DNA from: Sinanaerobacter sp. ZZT-01
GTDB lineage: Bacteria > Bacillota > Clostridia > Peptostreptococcales > Anaerovoracaceae
Length of the DNA: 64,000 nucleotides
Reading direction: 5' to 3'
Assembly (NCBI RefSeq): GCF_035621135.1
Contig: NZ_CP141728.1
Span: 1,240,001-1,304,000 of the forward strand
Positions 36,659-45,348 of the stretch are shown here, in pieces (positions within the stretch are counted from its first letter, which is position 1; each line of letters starts with the position of its first letter). The translations under genes were made by a program, and so were the position numbers. The notes below the pieces were generated by a model that saw only the letters and a list, made by a program, of their open reading frames with translations, did not search any database and was not told where the DNA came from.

Positions 36659-37680
36659 TGTAAATTCTTCCTTTGTCTTAATAATAAATAAAAGTAAAAA
36701 GGCGCCCCAATCATACCCGTCAAAATTCCCAATGGGATTTCAGAGCTACTTGAAACCCTTGCTATCGTGTCAATTATCATCAAAAAAATCGATCCTAATA
36801 TGCAAGATACTGGGATTAACTTCACATTATTCGGACCTGTAATCATTCTTCCTAAATGGGGAAGAGCTAGACCGATCCATCCGATTGTTCCACTTATACA
36901 AACTGAACTAGCGGTCAGAAGAGTTGCACAAATTACTAAGATTCCCCTTAAGAATGAAATGTCGACCCCTAAAGTCTTTGCCTCTCTTTCTCCCAACGAT
37001 AAAATGTTAATTCTCCACCTAAGTAAATATAAAACCCCTCCCGCTATTATAGTGATAGGGGCTATAATGTATATATCTTTTAACGTAACCTGCGCTAAAC
37101 TTCCTAACTGCCAATACACGATAGACGCCAGTTGTGTATCTGGATCAGCAACATATTTAATTAAGCCCAGGGTTGAGCTCATCATTCCTCCAACAATAAT
37201 ACCTGAAAGTACAAGCATCATCATGGACTTGTTCTTTAAAATTCTAGGTATACTAGTTGTAAGTGCAACAGCTAAAAATCCCCCTATAAAGGCACATATT
37301 TGGATAATCCAATTCCCTGCCCCTGCCAATATTGCGCAAGAGGCCCCAATACACGCACCCGCTGATACGCCTAAAATATCCGGTGCTACCAGGGGGTTTT
37401 TAAAAACCCCCTGGTAAGTTGCTCCCGATAAAGAAAGTGCTCCTCCTACTAAAGCAGCAGCTATAATTCTTGGAAGTCTCAATGTAAAAATAACACTTTC
37501 AGCCTGATCAGCCCATGTTTGTTGAATAGGGATAACCTTAGACAGGAATATGCTTATTACTTCTGCTGGTGTAATATAATATCTTCCGCTACCAACAGAT
37601 AGAATCGCAGTTATTCCCAAAATAGCAATTAGTGTTAGTAGTAGTCGTGAATAAGACCATTTTCCCTTTTCTTTATTCAT
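36649..37680 (-). CDS. FecCD/BtuC-type ABC transporter permease
   Basis: The 343-aa protein has about ten helices and the FecCD marks LRLPRIIAAALVGGALSLSGATYQGVFKNPLVAPDILGVSAGA and GTIGWIGLALPHLGRMI. A single permease gene suggests a homodimer as in BtuC. AAAGGA precedes the ATG. It lies between the binding protein and ATPase genes. The family does not distinguish iron chelates, heme and cobalamin by sequence alone. Confidence 0.94.
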   Translation of the reverse strand: MNKEKGKWSYSRLLLTLIAILGITAILSVGSGRYYITPAEVISIFLSKVIPIQQTWADQAESVIFTLRLPRIIAAALVGGALSLSGATYQGVFKNPLVAPDILGVSAGACIGASCAILAGAGNWIIQICAFIGGFLAVALTTSIPRILKNKSMMMLVLSGIIVGGMMSSTLGLIKYVADPDTQLASIVYWQLGSLAQVTLKDIYIIAPITIIAGGVLYLLRWRINILSLGEREAKTLGVDISFLRGILVICATLLTASSVCISGTIGWIGLALPHLGRMITGPNNVKLIPVSCILGSIFLMIIDTIARVSSSSEIPLGILTGMIGAPFYFYLLLRQRKNLQWY

Positions 37681-37699
37681 GTATTAATCCTTTCCGGTC

Positions 37700-38785
37700 T
37701 TATTTGCTTAACTTATTTGCTTCCTTACTCATAATCAAGTCAATATTATCCTGTGATAGTTTGTAGTCAAAATAATCTTTATAATATGTAGTCAACTCAT
37801 TTTCAAAATCATAGTCATAAAAAATATCAGGCTGTAACATTTGTGCCATCCATCTCATCATCAATGGAGTTTCCACACCCGGAGCATCCCATCTATAAAT
37901 TCCTAATGGTGTTTTATAAACTCTCTTATTTTTAACTGCCGAAACATTGCTCCAATCTTGTCCAGAAATTTTATTTTGGTATAAATCTTCTGGTACAAAT
38001 TCATCAAAATTACTCAAGAAAATAACTTCTGGATCCCACTCTAATATTTCCTCCATTGTTACAGTATTGTTCGCTTCCGAGGCTACATTATCTGCACCTG
38101 CCAATTCCATAACTTTTTTCATGAAATTATCATTTCCCTGAATCTTTAATTGTGGATTCCTTAAATATAAAACCCTTGGCTTATCTGCTACATCAACATT
38201 TCCCTGCTTTAATTCCATAAAACTGTAAGTCTCGCTATAAGAATCTATAAATTGCCGAGCACGTTCTTCCTTACCAAGTAACTGTCCAATGATTTTCATG
38301 CTTTCCTGCAATTCATCAATTGTTTCATTCTTAATCATTATCGGGGCAATCCCAAGTGACTTAAGCTGCTCTGCTTCATCAGTTTGATAGTCCCAAATTA
38401 TCATAACTTCCACGCCAATCTTTACGGCTTCCTCCATATTTATGGAAAAGTCACTCCCGATGCATGTAGTCGAAATATTCCCATATTCGGGATCCATGCT
38501 TTCTAAAAAATGTCCTTTATAAGCTTGCATAGCAGACGGATGAATCGTTTCCAAACGTTCTGAAGAGTTATCTATACAATAAATAACCGATGCCCAAGGA
38601 ATAGGAAGGACACCTATTTTTTTAACTTCTATAGGAACTTCCACATGATTCCCCGCTGCGTCTACAATTACACGTGTTGTTTGACCTTGCTCTGAAGTTT
38701 TACTCTTGTTTCCACACCCATTTAATCCTAGAATTAAACAAATACTTAAAAATACTAAAAATACTTTTCCGAAACCTTTCTTCAT
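37700..38785 (-). CDS. Periplasmic-binding-protein-like lipoprotein of the ABC importer
   Basis: The 361-aa protein has a lipoprotein signal peptide with lipobox LNGC (cleavage before Cys ~24), followed by a class III binding-protein fold (PF01497 type): VDAAGNHVEVPIEVKKI, a central helix, and VSAVKNKRVYKTPLG. It captures the substrate outside the cell and delivers it to the permease. It follows the component-1-like gene by 18 bases, with AGGAGG before the ATG. Confidence 0.93.
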   Translation of the reverse strand: MKKGFGKVFLVFLSICLILGLNGCGNKSKTSEQGQTTRVIVDAAGNHVEVPIEVKKIGVLPIPWASVIYCIDNSSERLETIHPSAMQAYKGHFLESMDPEYGNISTTCIGSDFSINMEEAVKIGVEVMIIWDYQTDEAEQLKSLGIAPIMIKNETIDELQESMKIIGQLLGKEERARQFIDSYSETYSFMELKQGNVDVADKPRVLYLRNPQLKIQGNDNFMKKVMELAGADNVASEANNTVTMEEILEWDPEVIFLSNFDEFVPEDLYQNKISGQDWSNVSAVKNKRVYKTPLGIYRWDAPGVETPLMMRWMAQMLQPDIFYDYDFENELTTYYKDYFDYKLSQDNIDLIMSKEANKLSK

Positions 38786-38803
38786 CTAAATTCCTCCTCA
38801 ACT

Positions 38804-39880
38804 TTATTTTAAATATCTCAATAAATATTTATAACCTTCGTTTCCAAGTAATTTGCAATTTGATTTGTTATATTTTCCGCTTAATGCTATATAAGGTACT
38901 TGTATGAATTTTACTTTACTATTTAAGAAAAAAGGCTTATAAATTGAATCACATATGCAAATATCTGCCCATTTCGCTGCCTTTTCAATTTTGATTTCAT
39001 CATTATAGGGGATGCTTTCAATCAGTTTGCATCCAAAATCTTCTTTTAAGCAAGTTGCAATTTCATTGGAAATAAATTGTTCTCCAATAACGACAACTTT
39101 TTTGTTGAAACAAATATTATTTGTTATATTAGCTATGTAGTTCTTTTTTATTTCTGTAACATCTTTATTTAAAATTTTTTCTAATTCATTAAGCCATTTA
39201 TATGTGCTTTGTCTCCCAACGGGAAGTCCCACTATATAAGGTATTTTATATTGATCCTCCATCCATCTGGCAAGCTCAATTCCTTCCTCAGACACTACCC
39301 AATTTAGAGTCTCCCCAAAGGAACTTCCTTGTCTTCCAATAACGGAGCTTTTAAAGCCTAACGCCTCAAGTATTTTTATATGCTCATTAAGCAAATCCAA
39401 AGAAGCCAAGTTTAATGGAGTATACCCTACTATGTTAATATGATCTGCTACTCTATTTCCCAAATCTAAAATTTGTTTCCCTACGATAAAAAGGGTTTTT
39501 GAAACACCATACTTGTATGTATGGAATCCATTCATCGGAATCGTTATACAATTTTCAACGTTCTCCTCAATGATTTTGTAATCTATTCCTAAAAAAGCCG
39601 TAACCGGAGTTCCCAATATTACTAACTTTTTTTCTTTATTTCTTGCATTATTTATTTCGTCAACAAGAAGGTCATTGATTCCTCTAGCTATATCAAGATC
39701 ATTAAATTCAGTCTCTAAAAAATTAACATTCAAACGAGATTCATCAACCTGAGAAACAACTTTTCCACAGCTTCCCGGAGATAATAATAGAACTTCTACA
39801 TTCCAATCAACTAAAGTTGAACATGCGCCAGAGAAGTCTGCTGCAATTGGAGGTAATCTATGCAAAAAATTTTTACTCAT
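38804..39880 (-). CDS. Nitrogenase component 1-like protein, large subunit (358 aa)
   Basis: The protein resembles NifD/NifK/BchN-type oxidoreductases (PF00148) in SGACSTLVDWNVEVLLLSPGSCG at the N-terminus, LGFKSSVIG in the middle domain and the closing VKFIQVPYIALSGKYNKSNC region. It is short: 358 aa against 420-500. The second family ligand cysteine is present (C38, in PGSCG) but the first is replaced (about A14) and the third is lost (ILGTPVTAFLGID instead of a TCxxxLIGDD-like loop). C20 is extra. The ATG at 39880 overlaps the 169-aa gene by eight bases, with GGAGGA upstream. The substrate is unknown; a tetrapyrrole is my inference from context. Confidence 0.8.
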   Translation of the reverse strand: MSKNFLHRLPPIAADFSGACSTLVDWNVEVLLLSPGSCGKVVSQVDESRLNVNFLETEFNDLDIARGINDLLVDEINNARNKEKKLVILGTPVTAFLGIDYKIIEENVENCITIPMNGFHTYKYGVSKTLFIVGKQILDLGNRVADHINIVGYTPLNLASLDLLNEHIKILEALGFKSSVIGRQGSSFGETLNWVVSEEGIELARWMEDQYKIPYIVGLPVGRQSTYKWLNELEKILNKDVTEIKKNYIANITNNICFNKKVVVIGEQFISNEIATCLKEDFGCKLIESIPYNDEIKIEKAAKWADICICDSIYKPFFLNSKVKFIQVPYIALSGKYNKSNCKLLGNEGYKYLLRYLK

Positions 39881-40382
39881 TTTCAAGCTCCTCCAATATA
39901 TCTACTACTAATTTCTCTTCTTCTAAAGAAAAAAATTTTTGATTAATTAAATCAGATAATATTGATCTAATTTTTGCTTTCGGTTTTATTTTTCTTTTTT
40001 CCAATGGTCCTCTTTTAAATTGGATCACATAAGTTTTCGTATCTTGCTGCAATTCTTCAATGATATTGTCAAAATCCGAACCTATTAATAAGTCAAGGCA
40101 AGATAAATAGCAAATTAAAATTTTAGGCTCATCTATAAGCAGTTTATCTATAACTTTTTTTACGTCTTGCAAATGCATCCCCATAGTCAACTTTTTTTCA
40201 TCTTCTACATACATATAAAAGTTATCTTGTTGATTTTGGCTCTGTGCAGCAAAATAAAGCTGTCTGACACAGGAAGGAGGGCCAACAGCTAAAACGACTG
40301 CCCCTGGAATACTCAATAAGTAATTGAGATTACTGATTTCAGACTCTGCCATGCACATTAATTTGATATTATTTCTACTCAT
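39873..40382 (-). CDS. Truncated nitrogenase component 1-like protein with three-cysteine cluster domain (169 aa)
   Basis: The 169-aa protein looks like only the N-terminal cluster-binding domain of a NifD/K or BchN-like subunit. Cys10, Cys38 (GPPSC, like GPxGC) and Cys95 ([13 protein letters not shown], like TCxxxLIGDD) are spaced 28 and 57 residues apart, close to the P-cluster ligands of NifK. The usual two further Rossmann domains are absent, and no coding remnant or frameshift follows because the next gene starts within its end. It overlaps the NifH-like gene by four bases (ATGA). It probably pairs with the 358-aa subunit. Confidence 0.78.
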   Translation of the reverse strand: MSRNNIKLMCMAESEISNLNYLLSIPGAVVLAVGPPSCVRQLYFAAQSQNQQDNFYMYVEDEKKLTMGMHLQDVKKVIDKLLIDEPKILICYLSCLDLLIGSDFDNIIEELQQDTKTYVIQFKRGPLEKRKIKPKAKIRSILSDLINQKFFSLEEEKLVVDILEELENE

Positions 40383-41230
40383 AGCCTGTCCTCTTCAATA
40401 AGTCTTTGCATTTTCACATACATGAGATTTAGCCCGATTCTATCGATTTCTTCATCTTCAAGAGTTTTTGGTATAGTAGAGCTTTTGTTTTTTAAAAGTT
40501 TTTGAGCTAATTGTAAGAATTCATTCCTGGACTCACTTTCAAAATAAGCCTCTATAACAGTTTTTCTTTGACATTCTGCCTTTCTTATTTCATTGCTTTG
40601 CTTAATTGCGTGAATAATAGTCGTATTTGTTTTTCTGGCAAAATCATTCATTTGCCTGTTGCTTTCGTCTCCGCTACACCTATTGTGAATCATTCCACAG
40701 AGTAACTGTTTATTTGAAGAACAGTTCTGTAATCCTTTCATAATATTATTAGCTGCATATAACGACATCAATTCCGACGAACTGACTATATAAACCTGAT
40801 CCACAAAATGTTTTCTCATAGGAATAGAGAATCCTCCGCATACCACGTCTCCTAAGACATCGTAAATAATTACATCCCAATTTTCTTCTAAAATTCCAAG
40901 CCGTTCTAGCTCATCTGCCATAATAGATATTCCCATTCCTGCGCAACCGGTTCCAGGTTTGGGTCCCCCTGCTTCAATGCATGAAATCCCCTTAAAGCCT
41001 GTAAATAAAATATCTTTTCTTTGTACTTGACTCTTCTCCGATAAGACATCTAAAACTGTCGGGATCTTAAATCCAATAAGGTTTCTTGTGGAATCAGCTT
41101 TTGGGTCGCATCCTATGTGTAAAACGCGTAATCCCATATCTCCAAATGCCGCTGAAACATTTGAAGCCACCGTAGATTTTCCTATACCCCCTTTCCCATA
41201 AAGGGCAATTCTTATGCATCGTTTGTTCAT
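40379..41230 (-). CDS. NifH-like iron protein (nitrogenase reductase-like ATPase)
   Basis: The 283-aa protein is a NifH/BchL/CfbC family ATPase. It has the deviant Walker [15 protein letters not shown], switch I region [14 protein letters not shown], and both [4Fe-4S] cysteines: in [13 protein letters not shown] and in [17 protein letters not shown]. The arginine that is ADP-ribosylated in true NifH (GCAGRG) is methionine here. It would deliver electrons with ATP hydrolysis to the two downstream component-1-like proteins. It is the first gene after the variant riboswitch. I assign no nif symbol because the partners are too small for nitrogenase. Confidence 0.9.
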   Translation of the reverse strand: MNKRCIRIALYGKGGIGKSTVASNVSAAFGDMGLRVLHIGCDPKADSTRNLIGFKIPTVLDVLSEKSQVQRKDILFTGFKGISCIEAGGPKPGTGCAGMGISIMADELERLGILEENWDVIIYDVLGDVVCGGFSIPMRKHFVDQVYIVSSSELMSLYAANNIMKGLQNCSSNKQLLCGMIHNRCSGDESNRQMNDFARKTNTTIIHAIKQSNEIRKAECQRKTVIEAYFESESRNEFLQLAQKLLKNKSSTIPKTLEDEEIDRIGLNLMYVKMQRLIEEDRL

Positions 41231-41263
41231 TTTTATATTCCTAACTCTTTCATATATTAATAA

Positions 41264-41296
41264 AATAAAAAAACCCCATACCTCTCGGATAGGAGT
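41264..41296 (-). terminator. Attenuator terminator between variant riboswitch and NifH-like gene
   Basis: On the minus strand ACTCC pairs with GGGGT and CC with GG around a small symmetric internal loop (41273-41296), followed by TTTTTTTATTTTA. It lies between the riboswitch and the first coding region. Confidence 0.65.
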
Positions 41297-41404
41297 TTCT
41301 TATCTCATATTCTTAACATGAATATATATTTAATATATATTCAATATATAGAATTATAAAACAAATCAAAATTAAACTTTCCTAATAATCCGTTAGGTGG
41401 TTAA

Positions 41405-41560
41405 TCTAAAGTCATTAAAGTATCCTGGCTTGGACTCTGCGCACGCTGCAACAACTTCCCAGAACTAAATTCCAGTGTTTATGTCTTTTTGCAGTGGCTC
41501 CTCCTTACAGTGGCGGTACCGCATCGGACTTTAACCGATTTCCATGTAATAACTTCCTAT
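41405..41560 (-). ncRNA. Cobalamin-type riboswitch with altered B12 box, ahead of the nitrogenase-like operon
   Basis: The minus strand has GGTTAAAGTCCGATGCGG, TACCGCCACTGTAA and later CACTGG plus TCTGGGAAG, which match the conserved core of the cobalamin riboswitch. The 3' box starts AAGCCAGGA but continues TACTTTAAT instead of GACCTGCC. A closing helix is retained: AAGTTATTA (41547-41555) with TAATGACTT (41409-41417), eight Watson-Crick pairs and one G-U. The altered box suggests a variant or weakened ligand preference. A terminator lies downstream. Confidence 0.85.
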
Positions 41561-41570
41561 ATTTTTTTTA

Positions 41571-41599
41571 ATTATATCATGAGGTGTGACAAGATACAA
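41571..41599 (-). promoter_or_regulatory. Promoter of the riboswitch-nitrogenase-like operon
   Basis: On the minus strand TTGTAT (41594-41599) and TATAAT (41571-41576) with a 17-base spacer, placed just before the riboswitch 5' end. Confidence 0.75.
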
Positions 41600-41698
41600 T
41601 CTATCTTTCCATAGATATTTCCTATTGCCCGCCATCAATTTTTTTGATAATATAATTTGCGTATGACTATACTAAAGGAAATAGGAGGGCGCATTTTT

Positions 41699-42628
41699 AT
41701 GAGGTTACAATCCATGAAATATATTATAGAAACGTCTAAACATCAATCTTTTTCCGAGGCTTCAAAAGCTTTATTTATTTCTCAGTCAACATTGTCAACA
41801 GCTATAAAGTCAGTAGAAGAGAGTTTAGGTATCATTTTATTTCATCGCAATAATAGAGGTGTTACCCTTACATATGACGGAGAAGATTATTTAAAATACG
41901 CCAAAGAAATTGTTTATCAGTCTGAGCAATTAGAGCAACGCTATCAATCTAGAAAATACCTTCCTATGAGATTCTCGGTATCAACACAACGACTTCCTTT
42001 TGCTGTGAGATCCTTTACAAAATTAACGAGTGACTTAAACTTAGACACTTATGATATTGCTATTAGGGAATGCCCCACTTACTCCGTTATACACGATGTT
42101 GCCACTCATAGAAGTGAGCTTGGCATCCTTTCTATTCACAATTCATATATTAGCTCTATAAAAAAGGTTCTTGTGAGCTATAATTTATGCTTTAATGAAA
42201 TCAGTCAATTAAAACCATACGTTTTTATTAACTCCTTACACCCCCTTGCTACAAAAAAAAGCATTTCTTTGGAGGATTTAGAACCATATCCCTTCGTTAC
42301 ATATGATCAAAAGATTGATCTCTCTCATTTTACAGAGGAAATACTTTTCTATAAACTATTAAATAGAAACATACATGTAAGTGATCGATGTACTAAAATT
42401 GCACTTGTCCGCAACTGCAATTGCTTTAGCATTGGCCCGGATTTAACAAATAGCAATGCTGATATATTTCATAAAGGCTTGGGAGAGATTTTAGCCATAC
42501 CTTTAAAGAATTTTCCTGAGCCATTGCATCTTGGATATATTTCTTTGATTTCTCAACCTCTAAGCAAATTATCCAAACAATATTTAAGATATTTAGAATC
42601 TGATGTAAAGACGATTGCCAAATTATAA
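41699..42628 (+). CDS. LysR-family transcriptional regulator
   Basis: The 309-aa protein has an N-terminal helix-turn-helix (FSEASKALFISQSTLSTAIKSVEESLGIILFHR) and a LysR substrate-binding domain. I start at 41699 where GGAGGG lies eight bases upstream; the open frame extends further but lacks a site. It diverges from the nitrogenase-like operon, the usual position of a LysR regulator relative to its target. A strong terminator follows at 42702. Confidence 0.92.
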   Translation: MRLQSMKYIIETSKHQSFSEASKALFISQSTLSTAIKSVEESLGIILFHRNNRGVTLTYDGEDYLKYAKEIVYQSEQLEQRYQSRKYLPMRFSVSTQRLPFAVRSFTKLTSDLNLDTYDIAIRECPTYSVIHDVATHRSELGILSIHNSYISSIKKVLVSYNLCFNEISQLKPYVFINSLHPLATKKSISLEDLEPYPFVTYDQKIDLSHFTEEILFYKLLNRNIHVSDRCTKIALVRNCNCFSIGPDLTNSNADIFHKGLGEILAIPLKNFPEPLHLGYISLISQPLSKLSKQYLRYLESDVKTIAKL

Positions 42629-42701
42629 TAAGGTGCCCTTATAACAACAGCTTTCACTAATGAAAGAAAGACATATGAAAAAATATATTTTATTTATAGC
42701 A

Positions 42702-42740
42702 GAAAGTCGAAGACACGGGAGGTCTTCGACTTTCTTTTTC
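42702..42740 (+). terminator. Terminator of the LysR gene
   Basis: GAAAGTCGAAGAC and GTCTTCGACTTTC (42702-42714, 42722-42734) form a perfect 13-bp stem followed by TTTTTC. Confidence 0.9.
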
Positions 42741-42785
42741 ATTATGATAAATTTATGAATGAATCATAGATTGATGGTAAGTTCA

Positions 42786-44273
42786 TCATCCGGCCTTTTT
42801 ATTTGCCGTTTCATTTAAATGCGAATACTTCTTTTCTGCAATTTCCAGCCACAAATCGGCACCTTGAATACCACAGTCATTTGGATTAAAAACTGGATCT
42901 AATCCATTTGATTTTTGCTTTTCGTAATCCTTTAAAACTTTCAATACAGGCTTTCTTAGCAGAATTAAGGCAATTAGATTCAACCAAGCTGACAATCCGA
43001 CCCCAATATCTGCCATATTCCAGGCAACTGCGGCACTCTTCACGCTTCCGAAAATAATCATTCCTATTAGCATAAGCTTCATTATAAATGAAATGTATTT
43101 TAAATATCGGTTTTCTTTAAATAAATAGGCAACATTGGATTCTGTGTAGAAACTAAAAGATAGAAGTGTAGTAAATGCGAAGAAGAAAATCGCAAGGGCA
43201 ATGAATGCAGAGCCAAACCCCGGAACCAGGGTATCAATGGCTGCTTGTGTATAACCGGTTCCTGCTTCGATACTTGGGAGGTTATGAATAACAAAGTTAT
43301 TATCCATATCAACTACGTTGTATTGTCCGGTAGATAGAATCATCAGGGCAGTTGCAGTACATACAAACAGTGTATCGACATAAACAGAGAAGGATTGCGC
43401 CAATCCCTGCTTTGCAGGATGAGAAACTTCGGCCGCTGCTGCAGCTTGCGCACCGCTTCCCATGCCCGCCTCACTGGAATAAACTCCTCTTTTTACACCC
43501 CACATGATGGTTCCGCCGAATACTCCGCCAAAGGCTGCTTCCGCATTAAATGCACTTTTGAAAATCAAAGCAAACATAGACGGTATCTGCTGGTAATTTA
43601 CAGCTAAGATCACCACTGTCAGTAGAATATACAAAGCTGCCATGAATGGAACGACAAGTTCCACAAATTTTCCAATTCGTTTCACTCCTCCAAAGACAAT
43701 GATGGAAAATATAGCAGCCACACAAATTCCAGTAATCAAAGGATCAACACCAAACGCATTTTTTACGGAATCTGCAATGTTAAAGGCCTGAATAGTTGGC
43801 CCTGTAAATCCATTTGCTATGATGGCGGCAATTGCAAACAATACAGCAAAGAATTTTAATCCGGTTCCTTTTTGAATGTAATAAGCCGGACCGCCTCGGT
43901 ACTCACCTCCAATTTCTTCTTTCCAAACCTGAGCTAATGTGGATTCTGCGAATGCAGCACCTGCTCCTAAAAATGCAATGACCCACATCCAAAAAACGGC
44001 TCCCGGTCCACCGAAGCAAATAGCAGTCGCCACACCAGCAATGTTTCCGACACCAATACGCCCTCCAAGAGCCATCGCAAAGCCTTGAAAAGATGATATT
44101 CCACTTTCAGAGCTTTTCCCTTGAAAGAGCTGGTAAATCATGTCTTTAATTAAACGAATCTGTGGAAACTTCATAAAAATAGAAAAATAAATACCGACGC
44201 CCATACATAGTGCGATGAATATCGTTCCCCACAAGTAGCCGCTTAACTTTCCAGTTATCGTTAATAAGTCCAT
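42786..44273 (-). CDS. Alanine/glycine:cation symporter (AGCS) family protein
   Basis: The 495-aa protein has about eleven helices and the AGCS signature ALGGRIGVGNIAGVATAICFGGPGAVFWMWVIAFLGA, with EYRGGPAYYIQKG and RGVYSSEAGMGSGAQAAAAAEV further on. It imports alanine or glycine with Na+. A GGAGG site precedes the ATG. The gene stands alone between the LysR unit and tRNA-Pro. Confidence 0.93.
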   Translation of the reverse strand: MDLLTITGKLSGYLWGTIFIALCMGVGIYFSIFMKFPQIRLIKDMIYQLFQGKSSESGISSFQGFAMALGGRIGVGNIAGVATAICFGGPGAVFWMWVIAFLGAGAAFAESTLAQVWKEEIGGEYRGGPAYYIQKGTGLKFFAVLFAIAAIIANGFTGPTIQAFNIADSVKNAFGVDPLITGICVAAIFSIIVFGGVKRIGKFVELVVPFMAALYILLTVVILAVNYQQIPSMFALIFKSAFNAEAAFGGVFGGTIMWGVKRGVYSSEAGMGSGAQAAAAAEVSHPAKQGLAQSFSVYVDTLFVCTATALMILSTGQYNVVDMDNNFVIHNLPSIEAGTGYTQAAIDTLVPGFGSAFIALAIFFFAFTTLLSFSFYTESNVAYLFKENRYLKYISFIMKLMLIGMIIFGSVKSAAVAWNMADIGVGLSAWLNLIALILLRKPVLKVLKDYEKQKSNGLDPVFNPNDCGIQGADLWLEIAEKKYSHLNETANKKAG

Positions 44274-44509
44274 TCCTTTTCCTCCTTTAAATCTTTTTTG
44301 TTGTGATCACGACTTTTTGCATTATAAATTACTCGAATCGTTTTTCATCAAAAAAAATCAAAAATAATACAGAATATTTGAAATATTTAAAACACATCAA
44401 CTGTCCTGAAAAAGAATTGGTTTATTTTGAACCTTTTCCTTTGCTATAAAAAATTAACCTGCCCTCTTTTATTTTTAATCAAACAGGTATATAATGTATT
44501 ATTAGTTGG

Positions 44510-44586
44510 CGAGGCATAGCTCAGCTTGGTAGAGCGTTGCGTTCGGGACGCAAAGGCCACAGGTTCGAATCCTGCTGCCTCGACCA
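44510..44586 (+). tRNA. tRNA-Pro (anticodon CGG)
   Basis: The cloverleaf has acceptor CGAGGCA/TGCCTCG, D arm GCTC/GAGC, anticodon stem TTGCG/CGCAA with loop TTCGGGA (anticodon CGG), T arm CAGG-TTCGAAT-CCTG and an encoded CCA. A TATAAT (44490-44495) stands 14 bases upstream. Confidence 0.95.
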
Positions 44587-44590
44587 GGAG

Positions 44591-44640
44591 ATTAGGACAA
44601 AATTGATATAAGTAAACATCAGTTTTGTCCTAATTTTTAA
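44591..44640 (+). terminator. Terminator after tRNA-Pro
   Basis: ATTAGGACAAAA pairs with TTTTGTCCTAAT, extended inward by TGAT/ATCA, followed by TTTTAAT. Confidence 0.88.
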
Positions 44641-44685
44641 TGTTATACTTATACTGAAGGTAATTTAATTAAACGAGGCATCTGT

Positions 44686-44997
44686 ATGAAAAAAGTCATT
44701 AAATCTTTTATATTTTGGTTTTTTTTGATAGCATTATCTGAGATTTACATGCATCAAATTGGGCGAGACCCGAAAAGTATTGTTTTAATAGGCTTAAATC
44801 CCATCCTATCTGCAATTTCTCGTACTGATAATGGTTTGGCTTTTATGAATTCGGGTATGCAATTACCATGCAGAACAATTATGGGATCAATTTCGATTTA
44901 TTGGTACATAGCATGTATCTTTTCTTTTCTTGTTTATGGCGCAATTTTAGATTGGGTTAGATTGGTCGTCTCTAAGCTTGCGCATAGAACAAAATAA
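44686..44997 (+). CDS. Small two-helix membrane protein, unknown function
   Basis: The 103-aa protein has hydrophobic segments at about residues 7-22 and 70-90 and a basic C-terminus. I recognise no family. GAGG lies a suitable distance before the ATG and a terminator follows at 45040, so it is likely expressed as a single-gene unit. Confidence 0.6.
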   Translation: MKKVIKSFIFWFFLIALSEIYMHQIGRDPKSIVLIGLNPILSAISRTDNGLAFMNSGMQLPCRTIMGSISIYWYIACIFSFLVYGAILDWVRLVVSKLAHRTK

Positions 44998-45039
44998 GCA
45001 TAATCTCACATGCATCTATTTTGACCTAATGACACAGAA

Positions 45040-45072
45040 AGAGAACCGTTGAAAACAGCGATTCTCTTTTAT
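45040..45072 (+). terminator. Terminator of the small membrane protein gene
   Basis: AGAGAA with TTCTCT and, inside, CGTTG with CAGCG (one G-U), followed by TTTTATTTT. Confidence 0.75.
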
Positions 45073-45240
45073 TTTCAACGATTGCGTTGATTTTATACTT
45101 TGAAATATTTAAGCTAAAATTGTAATATATTGCATAAAAATGATGCCATTTACAAACAAATGTGACACGAAATGCGACACGAAAATTAAAGTTTATATTG
45201 TTATTGATTATTTTATTTAATTAATTCATAATAGTACAAA

Positions 45241-45268
45241 AAGGAGGACCAAGATAGGCCCTCCTTTC
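45241..45268 (-). terminator. Terminator of the collagen-like gene
   Basis: AAAGGAGG and CCTCCTTT form the stem; on the minus strand TTTTTG follows. The 350 bases between the small membrane gene and the collagen-like gene hold only this and the preceding terminator. Confidence 0.75.
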
Positions 45269-45348
45269 GTTAAAAATCAAACAAAATTTTTAACGTAAAA
45301 ATCGCATCACTACAGACATGAAACAAAATCATCCTCGTACCAGGGTGT

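Noticed and set aside
38804-41230. A genuine nitrogen-fixing nitrogenase
   Set aside because: Component-1-like proteins are 169 and 358 aa, the cofactor-binding domains are missing, P-cluster cysteines are incomplete, and no nifE/N/B genes are near.
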